A stretch of 64,000 bases of DNA from Chloroflexota bacterium (GTDB lineage Bacteria; Chloroflexota; Dehalococcoidia; Tepidiformales; Tepidiformaceae): assembly GCA_016234445.1 (NCBI GenBank), contig JACRBT010000002.1, forward strand, positions 62,001 to 126,000, read 5' to 3'. Both the position numbers and the translations under genes were made by a program. Below the pieces are notes generated by a model that was not told where the DNA came from, ran no database searches, and saw only the letters and a program-made list of their open reading frames with translations. Below are positions 51,793-60,329 of this stretch, one piece after another (the first letter of the stretch is position 1; each line of letters starts with the position of its first letter).

Positions 51793-52797
51793 GTGAGAAG
51801 TTTCAAGCGATACCTGCTGGCGTTGACGGCCGTCGCCGTGCTCGGCGCTGTGTTCTCTGCCGCGTGCGGCGGCGATGACGACGACGGAGGGAGCGCGACC
51901 ACTGCCGCCAGCCCAACATCGGCGGCATCCCCGGCGGCGTCGGCCACGGCGGCGGCCTACCCGGTGAAGGTCACCGACCTGTTCGGCCGGAGCGTCGAGA
52001 TCAAGGCGCGGCCGGCGGCGGTCGTCGCCCTCAGCCCGAGCGCGGTTGAGTTCGTCTACGCGGCAGGCGGGACCGTTATTGGCCGCCCCACTTCCGCGAA
52101 CTTCCCCGCCGAGGCCAAGAGCGCGAAGGAAGTCGGCACCTCGTACCAGCCGAACTTCGAGACGATCCTTTCCCTCAAGCCGGACCTCCTTGTCGCCGAC
52201 TCGGTCATTCACGCGGACCCGCAGGTGCGGAAGTCGATCGAGTCGCTCGGGATCGCGGTGGTGTTCGTCGGGGCCGACAGCTACAGCCAGGTGACGGCGG
52301 GGCTCAAGCTCATGGGCCAGGTCTTCGACTCGACGAAGACCACGGACGCGGTCGTCGCGAAGATCACGAAGGCGCGGGATGACGCGAAGGCACGGATCGC
52401 GAAGGCGCCCCGCTCGGCGGTCGTGCTCATCGGTGACAAGGACCAGACCCTGTACGCGGCAAAGCCTTCCGGGTACGTCGGCAGCATCCTCGCCGAACTC
52501 GGCGTCACGAACCCTGCGTCGGCGCTCCCGGACAGCGGACCCTTCCCCGGCTACGCCACCATCGCGCCGGAGAAGCTGATCCAGTTCAACCCCGACTACA
52601 TCCTCACGATCACTCCCGCGCCGGCGCCCGCGCCGAGGCTGAGCGCGCTGGTCCCGCAGGTTCCCCCGTTCAAGGGACTGAAAGCGGTGACATCCAGCCA
52701 TGTGGTCGAAATCGACGTCGAGATCTTCCTCCAGGCGCCGGGGCCGCGGCTCGAAAAGGCCCTGACCGCAATCGCCGACGCGGTCGGGGCGCCCTGA
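51793..52797 (+). CDS. FecB/BtuF-type ABC substrate-binding lipoprotein
   Basis: A 334 aa lipoprotein: signal peptide with lipobox FSAAC at about residue 23, an Asp/Gly/Ser/Thr linker of about 25 residues, then the periplasmic-type binding fold for iron chelates, heme or cobamides (VVALSPSAVEFVYAAGG, LSLKPDLLVADS, VVFVGADSYSQV). The start is GTG. A single-domain fold with a long rigid helix is expected. Ligand not identifiable. It is followed by permease and ATPase genes. Confidence 0.88.
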   Translation: MRSFKRYLLALTAVAVLGAVFSAACGGDDDDGGSATTAASPTSAASPAASATAAAYPVKVTDLFGRSVEIKARPAAVVALSPSAVEFVYAAGGTVIGRPTSANFPAEAKSAKEVGTSYQPNFETILSLKPDLLVADSVIHADPQVRKSIESLGIAVVFVGADSYSQVTAGLKLMGQVFDSTKTTDAVVAKITKARDDAKARIAKAPRSAVVLIGDKDQTLYAAKPSGYVGSILAELGVTNPASALPDSGPFPGYATIAPEKLIQFNPDYILTITPAPAPAPRLSALVPQVPPFKGLKAVTSSHVVEIDVEIFLQAPGPRLEKALTAIADAVGAP

Positions 52798-52801
52798 GCG
52801 A

Positions 52802-53779
52802 ATGCCGCAGCGCCCGCTCGCCGTTGCTTCAGCCGCCACCGGGACGTTGTTCCTGGTGGCGGTCGCGAGCCTGGCGCTGGGCGCTATCAACCTCTCCCTC
52901 GGGGATGTCTGGCAGGGGCTGACCTCCGATTCGACGGCCTTTTCGCACACGGTCGTGTGGGAGATACGCCTCCCGCGGCTGCTCGACGCGATGGTCGCGG
53001 GCGCGGCCCTCGCCGTCGCGGGGGCGCTCATCCAGGATGCCACCCGGAACCCCCTCGCTGACCCGACGCTCCTTGGAGTCACGCCGGCGGCAGGGCTCGT
53101 GGGGGCGGCGGTGGCGGTCTGGTACCCGGACTCGCCGCAGTGGGCACTGGCGCTGGCGAGCGTCGCCGGGGGGCTCGCGGGCGCCGGGATCATGCTCGCG
53201 GCGGCCTCGCGCGGGGACGACTCGCCGGTCCAGCTGGTGCTCGTCGGCGTCGGGCTCTCGGCGTTCCTCAGCGCAATCATCGTGGCCCTGCTTTCGAGTT
53301 CGCGGACGTTCCTCCAGACCAGCCTCGGCTTCCTCGCCGGGGGCCTCTACGGCGCGGAGTGGAAGGAACTGAGCACCGCGGCGCCGTATGCGATCGTGGC
53401 TCTCGGCGGGGCCTTCGTCCTCGCCGGGCGGCTGAACGTCCTCGTCCTTGGGGATGACGTCGCCCGCGGCCTTGGCGTGAATCCCGGCCGGACCCGGGCC
53501 GCGGCGCTGGGGCTCTGCGGGCTCCTCACCGGGGCCGCGGTGGCGATCGCGGGGCTGGTGAGTTTCGTCGGGCTGGTCTGCCCGCACATCGCCCGGTTCC
53601 TCGGCGGCAACGACAACCGCCTGGTGATCCCGCTGACGGGCCTGCTCGGCGCTGTCCTCGTCGCCTCGGCGGACCTCGTCGCCCGCCTCGTGATCCGGCC
53701 ATCCGAGATCCCGATGGGCATCTGCACGGCGATCATCGGGGCGCCCTTCCTCGTGTACCTTGTGAGGCGCCGCGCATGA
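52802..53779 (+). CDS. FecCD-type ABC permease
   Basis: A 325 aa permease with about ten helices. LPRLLDAMVAGAALAVAGAL and the conserved RNPLADPTLLGVTPAAGL are family blocks, and the coupling motif is in RLLGVN-like GLGVNPGRTRA. It starts 4 bp after the binding protein and overlaps the ATPase gene by 4 bp, so the three form one importer operon. A single permease gene implies a homodimer. Confidence 0.9.
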   Translation: MPQRPLAVASAATGTLFLVAVASLALGAINLSLGDVWQGLTSDSTAFSHTVVWEIRLPRLLDAMVAGAALAVAGALIQDATRNPLADPTLLGVTPAAGLVGAAVAVWYPDSPQWALALASVAGGLAGAGIMLAAASRGDDSPVQLVLVGVGLSAFLSAIIVALLSSSRTFLQTSLGFLAGGLYGAEWKELSTAAPYAIVALGGAFVLAGRLNVLVLGDDVARGLGVNPGRTRAAALGLCGLLTGAAVAIAGLVSFVGLVCPHIARFLGGNDNRLVIPLTGLLGAVLVASADLVARLVIRPSEIPMGICTAIIGAPFLVYLVRRRA

Positions 53780-54615
53780 AACTGGTCGCCGAATCGCTCT
53801 CGCTCTCCTACCACGGCCGCCCTGTCGTCGAGGGTGCGTCTTTCGCGCTCGCGGCGGGGGAACTGGTGGCGATTGTGGGGGCCAACGGAAGCGGCAAGTC
53901 GACGCTCCTCAGCGGGCTTGCGGCCTTGAAGACGCCCGACCACGGCCGCGTCCTCCTCGATGGCCGCGATGTGCGGTGCATGGACCGGCGCGACCTCGCC
54001 CGCCACCTGGCTGTCCTCCACCAGTTCGCGACCGGGGGGCTCGACCTGACCGTGCGCGACCTCGCTTCGCGTGGCCGGTACCCACACAGGGGGCCGTTCC
54101 ACCGCGAGACAGCGGAAGATCGCCTCGCGGTGGAACGGGCGCTGACGCTGGCGAACGCATCGGTGCTGGCGGACCGGAAGCTGGGAAGCCTGTCGGGCGG
54201 TGAGCGCCAGCGAGCCTGGATAGCGCTGGCGCTGGCGCAGGAGCCCGAAGTGCTGGTCCTCGACGAGCCGGCGGCATGGCTGGATTTGAAGCACGAGTCC
54301 GAGCTGATGCACCTGCTCCGCCAGCTCTGCAACCGGGGGGTGCTGGTGGTGGCGGTGATGCACGAACTGCTGCTCGCGACCCGGTTCGCGGACCGCGTCA
54401 TCGCCCTGGCCGGCGGGCGAATCGTCTTCGACGGGCGGCCGGCGGAGTTCCTTGACCCGGCATTCCTCGAACGTGTCTTCGGGGTGCCGATGACCATCGT
54501 CCGCGGGCCTGACGGCCTGCCCATGCCCGTGATGGCGACCGGACCGGCGTGCGAAGCCCCGGCGCTCGACGGGGAGGCGGCGGGGCCGCTCGGAGTCGCA
54601 GCCTCCGGCCTGTGA
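53776..54615 (+). CDS. ABC importer ATPase, FecE/BtuD type
   Basis: A 279 aa ATPase: Walker A GANGSGKSTLLSG, signature LSGGERQRAWIA, Walker B VLVLDEPAAWLDL and H-loop VAVMHEL. The last 30 residues are an Ala/Gly-rich tail without a known role. It completes the FecCD-type importer with the two preceding genes. Confidence 0.92.
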   Translation: MKLVAESLSLSYHGRPVVEGASFALAAGELVAIVGANGSGKSTLLSGLAALKTPDHGRVLLDGRDVRCMDRRDLARHLAVLHQFATGGLDLTVRDLASRGRYPHRGPFHRETAEDRLAVERALTLANASVLADRKLGSLSGGERQRAWIALALAQEPEVLVLDEPAAWLDLKHESELMHLLRQLCNRGVLVVAVMHELLLATRFADRVIALAGGRIVFDGRPAEFLDPAFLERVFGVPMTIVRGPDGLPMPVMATGPACEAPALDGEAAGPLGVAASGL

Positions 54616-54660
54616 CCTTCGTCCTGTTGACTGACCACCCCCGGCTGCCATGCTGGTGGC

Positions 54661-55974
54661 ATGGAGCGACCGGCCGGCGACGTCCCCCTCGAGATCGTGC
54701 AGGTCAGGATGCGGCAGCCGTCGCCGCCTCCGATCGGGATGCGCTGGCTGTTCGCGGCGGCGATGGCCGTGTCATTGCTCGTCGCCGCCTTCGGGGGACT
54801 GCTGCTCGGCGTCCTGGCGGCGTTCGAAATGGGGCCAGCAGCGGACAACTGGTCGCGGGTCGTGCAGGCGCACGGGCACCTGCAGCTCTTCGGCTGGGTC
54901 GCGGTCTTCGTTGGGGCGCTGGCGATGGAGTTCATCTTCCGGCTGAACCAGCGGACGGCGTTGCCGGCGTCGGTTCGCCTTGCGGCCGTAACGGGGCTCG
55001 CGGCCGGCGGGATCGCGGGCGCCCTCGGCCAACTCGCGGGCTGGGAGTGGCTGTGGGTGGCCGGGACGATCGTTGGGCTGGGCGGCGCGCTCGTGCTGGC
55101 GGGGGCCATCTTCTCTGTGAGGCCGGCGCGGCCATGGAACGACGACCCACACTGGCTCTTCTTCCGCGCGGCGATGTCCTGGCTGGTTGTGGCCGCGATC
55201 GTGAGTGTGGCGGCGGCGCTTCGGGCGACGGACGGGGTGGCGAGGCTCGACGACGCCCAGGCCGCGAACGAGTTGATGGTCCGCGGCTTCGTGACGCTGA
55301 TGATCGTCGGGGTGGGACTGCGCGCCTTCCCGGGCCACCTCGGGACGGGCCCGGCGAACACGAAGGCGACGCTCGTGTCGTTCGCGCTGATGAACGGCGG
55401 ACTGGTGGCGTGGTCCCTGGGGAGCGGCGCCGTCGAGATGCCGGAGGCGTGGGGTCTGCGGCTGGCGGGCGACCTCGCGCACGCGGCCGGGTTCGTCACC
55501 GTCGCCGTGGCGCTGGGGATCCCCCGGGTATTCGGGCGGATCTTGCGGGGGGAACTGTTCGTGACGCTCGTCGGGCTGTCGTGGGTTGGCGCCGGAGCGT
55601 ACGTGGTCCTGCTGGTGGGTCAGGCCATTTCATCGCCGGCGACGGACCCGGGCCTCTACGCCGCGGGCGCCACGCGGCATGCGTTCTTGGCCGGGTTCAT
55701 GGCGCCGCTGATGCTGGCGATGGCCCACATCGTCCTGGCGCGGTTCGGGACCGGCCGGGTGGCACTGGGTAAGGTGCTGACGGCCGCGTTCGGGCTGGTG
55801 ATGATCGCCTGGCCGCTGCGCGTGGGGGCGGCGCTGGCCAACGACGCGCCCGGCACCGCCGCGAAGGCCGTCCTCGGCGGCGCCGGAGTGGCGACGATGG
55901 CGGCGTTCGGGCTGGCGGCGGTGGTCTGCGCCGTTAACGCGCGGGCCATTTTCGAGGCCCAGCGCCGAGCATGA
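54661..55974 (+). CDS. NnrS family membrane protein
   Basis: A 437 aa protein with about 12 helices. The pattern VQAHGHLQLFGWVAVFVGAL, then LRAFPGHLG and RHAFLAGFMAPLMLAMAHIV, with repeated His at helix starts, matches NnrS, a heme- and copper-containing protein found with nitric oxide reductase genes. It starts 45 bp after the ATPase gene. Together with the gene at 49335-50651 it suggests NO or copper/heme handling, though norB is not in the window. Confidence 0.8.
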   Translation: MERPAGDVPLEIVQVRMRQPSPPPIGMRWLFAAAMAVSLLVAAFGGLLLGVLAAFEMGPAADNWSRVVQAHGHLQLFGWVAVFVGALAMEFIFRLNQRTALPASVRLAAVTGLAAGGIAGALGQLAGWEWLWVAGTIVGLGGALVLAGAIFSVRPARPWNDDPHWLFFRAAMSWLVVAAIVSVAAALRATDGVARLDDAQAANELMVRGFVTLMIVGVGLRAFPGHLGTGPANTKATLVSFALMNGGLVAWSLGSGAVEMPEAWGLRLAGDLAHAAGFVTVAVALGIPRVFGRILRGELFVTLVGLSWVGAGAYVVLLVGQAISSPATDPGLYAAGATRHAFLAGFMAPLMLAMAHIVLARFGTGRVALGKVLTAAFGLVMIAWPLRVGAALANDAPGTAAKAVLGGAGVATMAAFGLAAVVCAVNARAIFEAQRRA

Positions 55975-55983
55975 TCCCGGGCG

Positions 55984-56724
55984 CTAGGACCGCAGGGTGA
56001 GGCCGCCGTCGATGACGAGCCCGGTCCCGGTGACGTAGGCGGAGTCGTCGGAGGCGAGGAAGAGGGCGCCGCGGGCGATGTCGATCGGCTGGCCCAGGCG
56101 GCGAATCGCGGTCTTCTTCTCCCAGACCTGGCGGATGTGGTCCTGGTCGAAGTTCTGGCGGGTCATGCCGGTGTAGATCGGTCCGGGTTCGATGTAGTTC
56201 GCGGTGATGCCGAACTTGCCCAGTTCGAGCGCGAGGGTGCGCGTCAGGCCGGCGACGCCCGCCTTGGCGGCGCAGTAGGCGGCGAGGCCGTAGTCGGTAT
56301 GGCGCGCCATGACGGAGGCGACGTTGATGATCCGGCCGCCACCACGGGCGCGGAGTTCGGGGATGGCCTGCTGGCAGAGGAGGAACTGGGCGCGGATGTT
56401 GACCGAGAAGACACGGTCCCATTCGTGGACGGGCATCACCTCGACCAGGTAGTTCGAGCCGACGCCCGCGTTGTTCATGAGGATGTCCAGCCCACCGAAG
56501 CGGACGACGGCCGTACGGACGATGTCCTCGGGGGAACCCTCGGCGGCAACGTCGGCCGCGAACGGGACGATCCGCTCGACGCCCGCGTGGACCTCGTCGA
56601 TCGCGGAGCCGGGGAGGTCCACGGCGAGGACCCGGGCGCCTTCCTCCGCGAAGAGCCGGGCCGTCGCCTGGCCGATGCCGGACGCCGCGCCGGTGACGAT
56701 TGCCGCCTTGCCTTCAAGTCTCAC
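55984..56724 (-). CDS. Short-chain dehydrogenase/reductase
   Basis: A classical SDR of 246 aa with GTG start. Cofactor motif TGAASGIG at about residues 11-18, NNAGVG, catalytic Ser in INVASVM, YCAAKAG (YxxxK) and C-terminal VIDGGLTLRS. An Asp after the second strand (AVDLPGS) predicts NAD over NADP. It is the last gene of a minus-strand run with a hydrolase and two CaiB proteins. Confidence 0.92.
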   Translation of the reverse strand: MRLEGKAAIVTGAASGIGQATARLFAEEGARVLAVDLPGSAIDEVHAGVERIVPFAADVAAEGSPEDIVRTAVVRFGGLDILMNNAGVGSNYLVEVMPVHEWDRVFSVNIRAQFLLCQQAIPELRARGGGRIINVASVMARHTDYGLAAYCAAKAGVAGLTRTLALELGKFGITANYIEPGPIYTGMTRQNFDQDHIRQVWEKKTAIRRLGQPIDIARGALFLASDDSAYVTGTGLVIDGGLTLRS

Positions 56725-56755
56725 AGTAGGCCTCCGAGAATGGTGTGCCCCGAGT

Positions 56756-57724
56756 CTACGTGGGCACAGCCCCGGAAAGGAATTCGAGGAGCAGGCGGTT
56801 CACGTCGTCGGGGCGCTCCTGCTGGGTCCAATGGCCGCAGCCGGGAAGGAGATGGTTCCCGCGCAGGTTCGGCATCCGGCGTTCGAGCTGTTCGATAGCC
56901 GCCGGGTTGCGGGCGGGGTCGCGCGAACCGGTGATGAAGAATGCGGGCTGCTGGACGACGGCCCCGGCCAGGTTCACGGAGTTGCGCCAGTTCCGGTCGA
57001 CGTTGCGGTACCAGTTGAGGCCACCGGTGAAGCCGGAACGCTGGAAAGCATCCACGTAGACATCCAGGTCAGCCTCGGTCAGCCAGGAAGGGAGCCGCGA
57101 CGGGACGGTGATGGAGTCGATGAAACGCCCGCCGCGGGGGATGGGCCGGAACCGTTCTTCGCGGGGCGCGTCGCCGGAGATCGACCACATGAAGCCGAGG
57201 ATGCTCGCGCGAACGTCGGCGGCGAGTTCGGCGTCGGCAGCCCCCGGCGCCTGGAAGTAGTCGATGTAGAAGACCTGGTCCGGCCCGGCCGCTTCGCGCA
57301 TCGTCTCCAGCGGAGGCCGCGACGCGCGGGCGCTATAAGGCACGCTAAGCGACGCCACGGCGGCCACGCGCGCGGGGTACGCCAGTGCTGCGTGCCAGAC
57401 GACGGGGCTGCCCCAGTCGTGCCCGATGACCACCGCCTTTTCCTCGCCGATCGCGTGGAGGAGCCCGACGAGGTCGCCTGCGAGGGAATCGAGGTCGTAG
57501 GCTTCGACCGTCGCCGGGCGGGACGACTCGCCGTAGCCGCGCTGGTCCGGGGCGAGCACGTGGTAGCCCGCCGCGGCGAGGACCGGGATCTGGTGGCGCC
57601 ACGAATAGGAGAGTTCGGGGAAGCCGTGGCAGAGGATCACCGGGAACCCGGTCCCGGCCTCCGCCACGTGGAGGCGGACGCCGTTCGTCTCGATGAATCG
57701 GGTTGTCCAGGGGAGGTCAGGCAC
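56756..57724 (-). CDS. Alpha/beta hydrolase, epoxide-hydrolase-like
   Basis: A 322 aa enzyme. Oxyanion block HGFPELSYSW, nucleophile Asp in IGHDWGSPV (as in epoxide hydrolases and haloalkane dehalogenases), acid Asp in GSRDPARNP and His in GCGHWTQQE. Tyr residues in the lid (YIDYF, NWYRN) fit epoxide hydrolases. The start is GTG and overlaps the CaiB gene by 8 bp. It may open an epoxide in the pathway that makes the substrate of the CoA transferases. Confidence 0.85.
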   Translation of the reverse strand: MPDLPWTTRFIETNGVRLHVAEAGTGFPVILCHGFPELSYSWRHQIPVLAAAGYHVLAPDQRGYGESSRPATVEAYDLDSLAGDLVGLLHAIGEEKAVVIGHDWGSPVVWHAALAYPARVAAVASLSVPYSARASRPPLETMREAAGPDQVFYIDYFQAPGAADAELAADVRASILGFMWSISGDAPREERFRPIPRGGRFIDSITVPSRLPSWLTEADLDVYVDAFQRSGFTGGLNWYRNVDRNWRNSVNLAGAVVQQPAFFITGSRDPARNPAAIEQLERRMPNLRGNHLLPGCGHWTQQERPDDVNRLLLEFLSGAVPT

Positions 57725-59033
57725 GGGCGACCATCTCCGGGTCGTAGGTGTCGGCGATGTGGCCGGATTCGCGGAACTTCGCGACTTCTTCGTCGCGCAG
57801 GCCGAGGAGGTCGCGGTAGACGTAGTCGTTGTGCTGGCCGAAGAGCGCGGGTTCGGTGCGGATGCCGACGTCCGACTTCGAGAAGCGGTAAGCCGGGCGG
57901 GCGAAGGGCGTCTCGGGGTAGTCCGCCGTGGCAGGCAGCGTCTGCCAGGAGCCAACAGCGAGGTGGGGGTCCTCGGCGGCGTCCTTCGCGCTCAACACGG
58001 GCCCGGCGGTGACGCCCGCGCGTTGGAGGGCGTGGAAGAGCTCCTGCTGGTCGTGCCGGGAGGTCCATTCCGCCAGCCGTTCTTCGATCTCCTCCTCGTG
58101 GGCGGCGCGCCCGGAGGCGGTCTCGAAGCCGTTGCGGGCGGCCCAGGCGGGCGAGCCCATGAACGCCACAAGCGCGGCCCATTCGGCCTCGTCGCGGCAG
58201 CTGATGGCGATCCAGCGGTCGTCGCCGCGGGCGGGGAAGACGCCGTTGGGGACGAAGCCTTCGATGCTGCGGTTGCCGATGCTGGCCTGGGCGCGGCCGT
58301 TCCAGGCGGCGTCCATGGCGGCCTGGGGAAACATCTGGGAAGAGGCTTCGAGCTGGGCGACTTCGACCACCTGCCCTTCGCCCGTGCGGCGGCGGTGGCG
58401 AAGGGCGGCAAGCGTGGCGATGGCGCCGTGCATGCCGGCGAAATAGTCCCCGGCGAAGATCTGGACGTTCGTGAGCGGCGAGGAGTCGCGGTAGCCGCGG
58501 AGAATCGTGGAGCCGGCGACAGCGTCGATGTGCGCGCCGTAGCCGCGACCCTGGACGTAGTCGCCGGTGCGGCCGAAGGCGGGCATGTGGAGGATGATGA
58601 TGTCCGGGCGCTCGGCGCGGATGGCGTCGTCGTCGAGCCCGAGCTTCTCCAGTGTCCCTATGGCCAGGTTCTCGGCGAGGACGTCGCTGACGCGGATGAG
58701 CGCCTTGACGATGGCAAGCCCCTCCGGGCGGCGGCTGTCGACCGTGAACGACTTCTTGTTGCGCATCACGTGGATGAAGGCCGGGCTGTTGTTCCAGGGA
58801 CGCGGCCCAGGGTCGCCGTTCGGGTGGCCGCCGAGCCAGGGCGGGATGAAGCTCGCCGTGATCTTGTTGATCCGCGGCGAGGCGGCGCGCGTCATCGGGC
58901 TCCAGATGAACGGGTTCTCGACCTTGATGCACTCGGCGCCCATGTCGGCGAGGTACATGGTCGCGGTCTGGCCGGCCCAGACGGCGCTGAAGTCGCAGAT
59001 GCGGACGCCGGCGAGGGGGAGGTATTGGTTCAC
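57717..59033 (-). CDS. CaiB/BaiF CoA transferase, tandem copy B
   Basis: Class III CoA transferase of 438 aa. N-terminal LAGVRICDFSAVWAGQTATM; the catalytic Asp is probably in YGAHIDAVAGST. It is longer than the other family members here, with an insert around residues 55-85. It overlaps its partner gene by 4 bp and the hydrolase gene by 8 bp. Two adjacent CaiB proteins of different sequence commonly form one heteromeric transferase, as in BbsEF. Confidence 0.86.
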   Translation of the reverse strand: MNQYLPLAGVRICDFSAVWAGQTATMYLADMGAECIKVENPFIWSPMTRAASPRINKITASFIPPWLGGHPNGDPGPRPWNNSPAFIHVMRNKKSFTVDSRRPEGLAIVKALIRVSDVLAENLAIGTLEKLGLDDDAIRAERPDIIILHMPAFGRTGDYVQGRGYGAHIDAVAGSTILRGYRDSSPLTNVQIFAGDYFAGMHGAIATLAALRHRRRTGEGQVVEVAQLEASSQMFPQAAMDAAWNGRAQASIGNRSIEGFVPNGVFPARGDDRWIAISCRDEAEWAALVAFMGSPAWAARNGFETASGRAAHEEEIEERLAEWTSRHDQQELFHALQRAGVTAGPVLSAKDAAEDPHLAVGSWQTLPATADYPETPFARPAYRFSKSDVGIRTEPALFGQHNDYVYRDLLGLRDEEVAKFRESGHIADTYDPEMVARA

Positions 59034-60232
59034 GCGACAGCTCCTTCGTCGTAGAGGCTGGCGGCCTCGGCGGGCGTATAGCCGAGGCTGGCGAGGATGG
59101 CGCGCGTGTGCTCGCCGAGCATCGGCGCGGGCTGGCGGAGGCGCCAGGGCGTCTTCTCGAGCGTGTAGGGCCGCCCCAGCATCGGCAGGCGCCCAAGAAG
59201 GCTGTGCTCGATTTCTGTCCAGAGCCCGCGTTCGCGGAGGACGGGATCGTTCGCCAGGTCCACGCCGGTGAAGAGCGGGGCGACCATGGCGCGGGCCCGG
59301 CGGGCTTCGGCCCAGACCTCCTGGCGGGTGCGGGTGAGCATCCAGGGATAGACGATCCCGTCGACCTCTTCCTTCGCGGTGGGGTCCATGAGGGTGGCGG
59401 GTTCGGACCAGCGGGGGCCGCGAAGGTGGTCGTCGTCGATCATCTCGACGAAGCGGCTCCAGTACTCGCCGGAGGCGGCGGTCACCTCGACGTAGCCGTC
59501 GGCCACGGCGTAGATGCCACCGGCGATGCCCGCGCCCGCGCCCGGCGCCCGTTCCTGGACGCGGCCGGAGAAGCGGTAGGCCATGATCGTGGAGCTGCGG
59601 CGGTCGACGGAGCAGATCTGGGCGTCGAAGAGGGAGACGTCGACCTGCTGGCCGACACGGTGGACCTCCCAGGCGTGAAGCGCGCCGAGCGCGGCGATCG
59701 CGCCCATGGCGCCGCCCTGGAGGAGGGCCGCGGTGCCGCCGAGCTTGAGCGGTTCGCGCCCCGCCAGCCCGTGGCTGAACATCTCGCCGCCCATCGCGTA
59801 GAGCGTGGTGTCCGAGAGGCGGTAGTCGCGGTAGGGGCCGGACTGGCCGAAGTTCGTGATGGAGAGAACGGGGACGTCGGCGACCGCGCGGACGGACTCG
59901 TAGTCGATGCCCAACCGCCGGGCCACCGCGGGCGGGCGGCTCGAAACCACGAGGTCCGCGATTGGCAGCAAGCGGTGGAGCACCTCCCTGCCACGCGGCT
60001 CCTTGAGGTTGAGGACCAGGGATTCCTTATTCGTGTTGAGGAAGTGGAAGGTCCCGCTGCGTTCGAGCCCAGGTTCGTCGCCGAGGAAGGGGCCGAGCCG
60101 GCGCGACGGGTCGCCGCCGGGGCGTTCGACTTTGATAACGCGGGCACCCAGGTCGGCCAGCACCTTTGTCGCGTAGGGCCCCGCGATGTGGCTGGTGAGG
60201 TCGACGACCGTCAGGCCTTCAAGCGCGTCCAT
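59030..60232 (-). CDS. CaiB/BaiF CoA transferase, tandem copy A
   Basis: Class III CoA transferase of 400 aa: LEGLTVVDLTSHIAGPYATK, then YRLSDTTLYAMGGEM with the Asp position of the family. The ATG was chosen over a GTG two codons upstream. It is first in the minus-strand run that includes its partner, the hydrolase and the SDR. It is divergent from the selenoprotein gene with a 97 bp gap. Confidence 0.87.
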   Translation of the reverse strand: MDALEGLTVVDLTSHIAGPYATKVLADLGARVIKVERPGGDPSRRLGPFLGDEPGLERSGTFHFLNTNKESLVLNLKEPRGREVLHRLLPIADLVVSSRPPAVARRLGIDYESVRAVADVPVLSITNFGQSGPYRDYRLSDTTLYAMGGEMFSHGLAGREPLKLGGTAALLQGGAMGAIAALGALHAWEVHRVGQQVDVSLFDAQICSVDRRSSTIMAYRFSGRVQERAPGAGAGIAGGIYAVADGYVEVTAASGEYWSRFVEMIDDDHLRGPRWSEPATLMDPTAKEEVDGIVYPWMLTRTRQEVWAEARRARAMVAPLFTGVDLANDPVLRERGLWTEIEHSLLGRLPMLGRPYTLEKTPWRLRQPAPMLGEHTRAILASLGYTPAEAASLYDEGAVA

Positions 60233-60294
60233 CCCCACCCCCAGCGTGACATCCCCGGAACTTTACGGGAGCGCGCTGTTGGTGTCAGCCGAGG

Positions 60295-60323
60295 TTGCCC
60301 CGAGACGGGGAGGCGCATATGTT
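60295..60323 (+). promoter_or_regulatory. Promoter for the selenoprotein gene, probably leaderless
   Basis: TTGCCC (60295-60300) and TATGTT (60318-60323) are 17 nt apart, each matching the consensus at 4 of 6. The expected start of transcription, near 60330, coincides with the ATG. A small CCCCG/CGGGG stem lies in the spacer. Confidence 0.5.
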
Positions 60324-60329
60324 TCCGCC

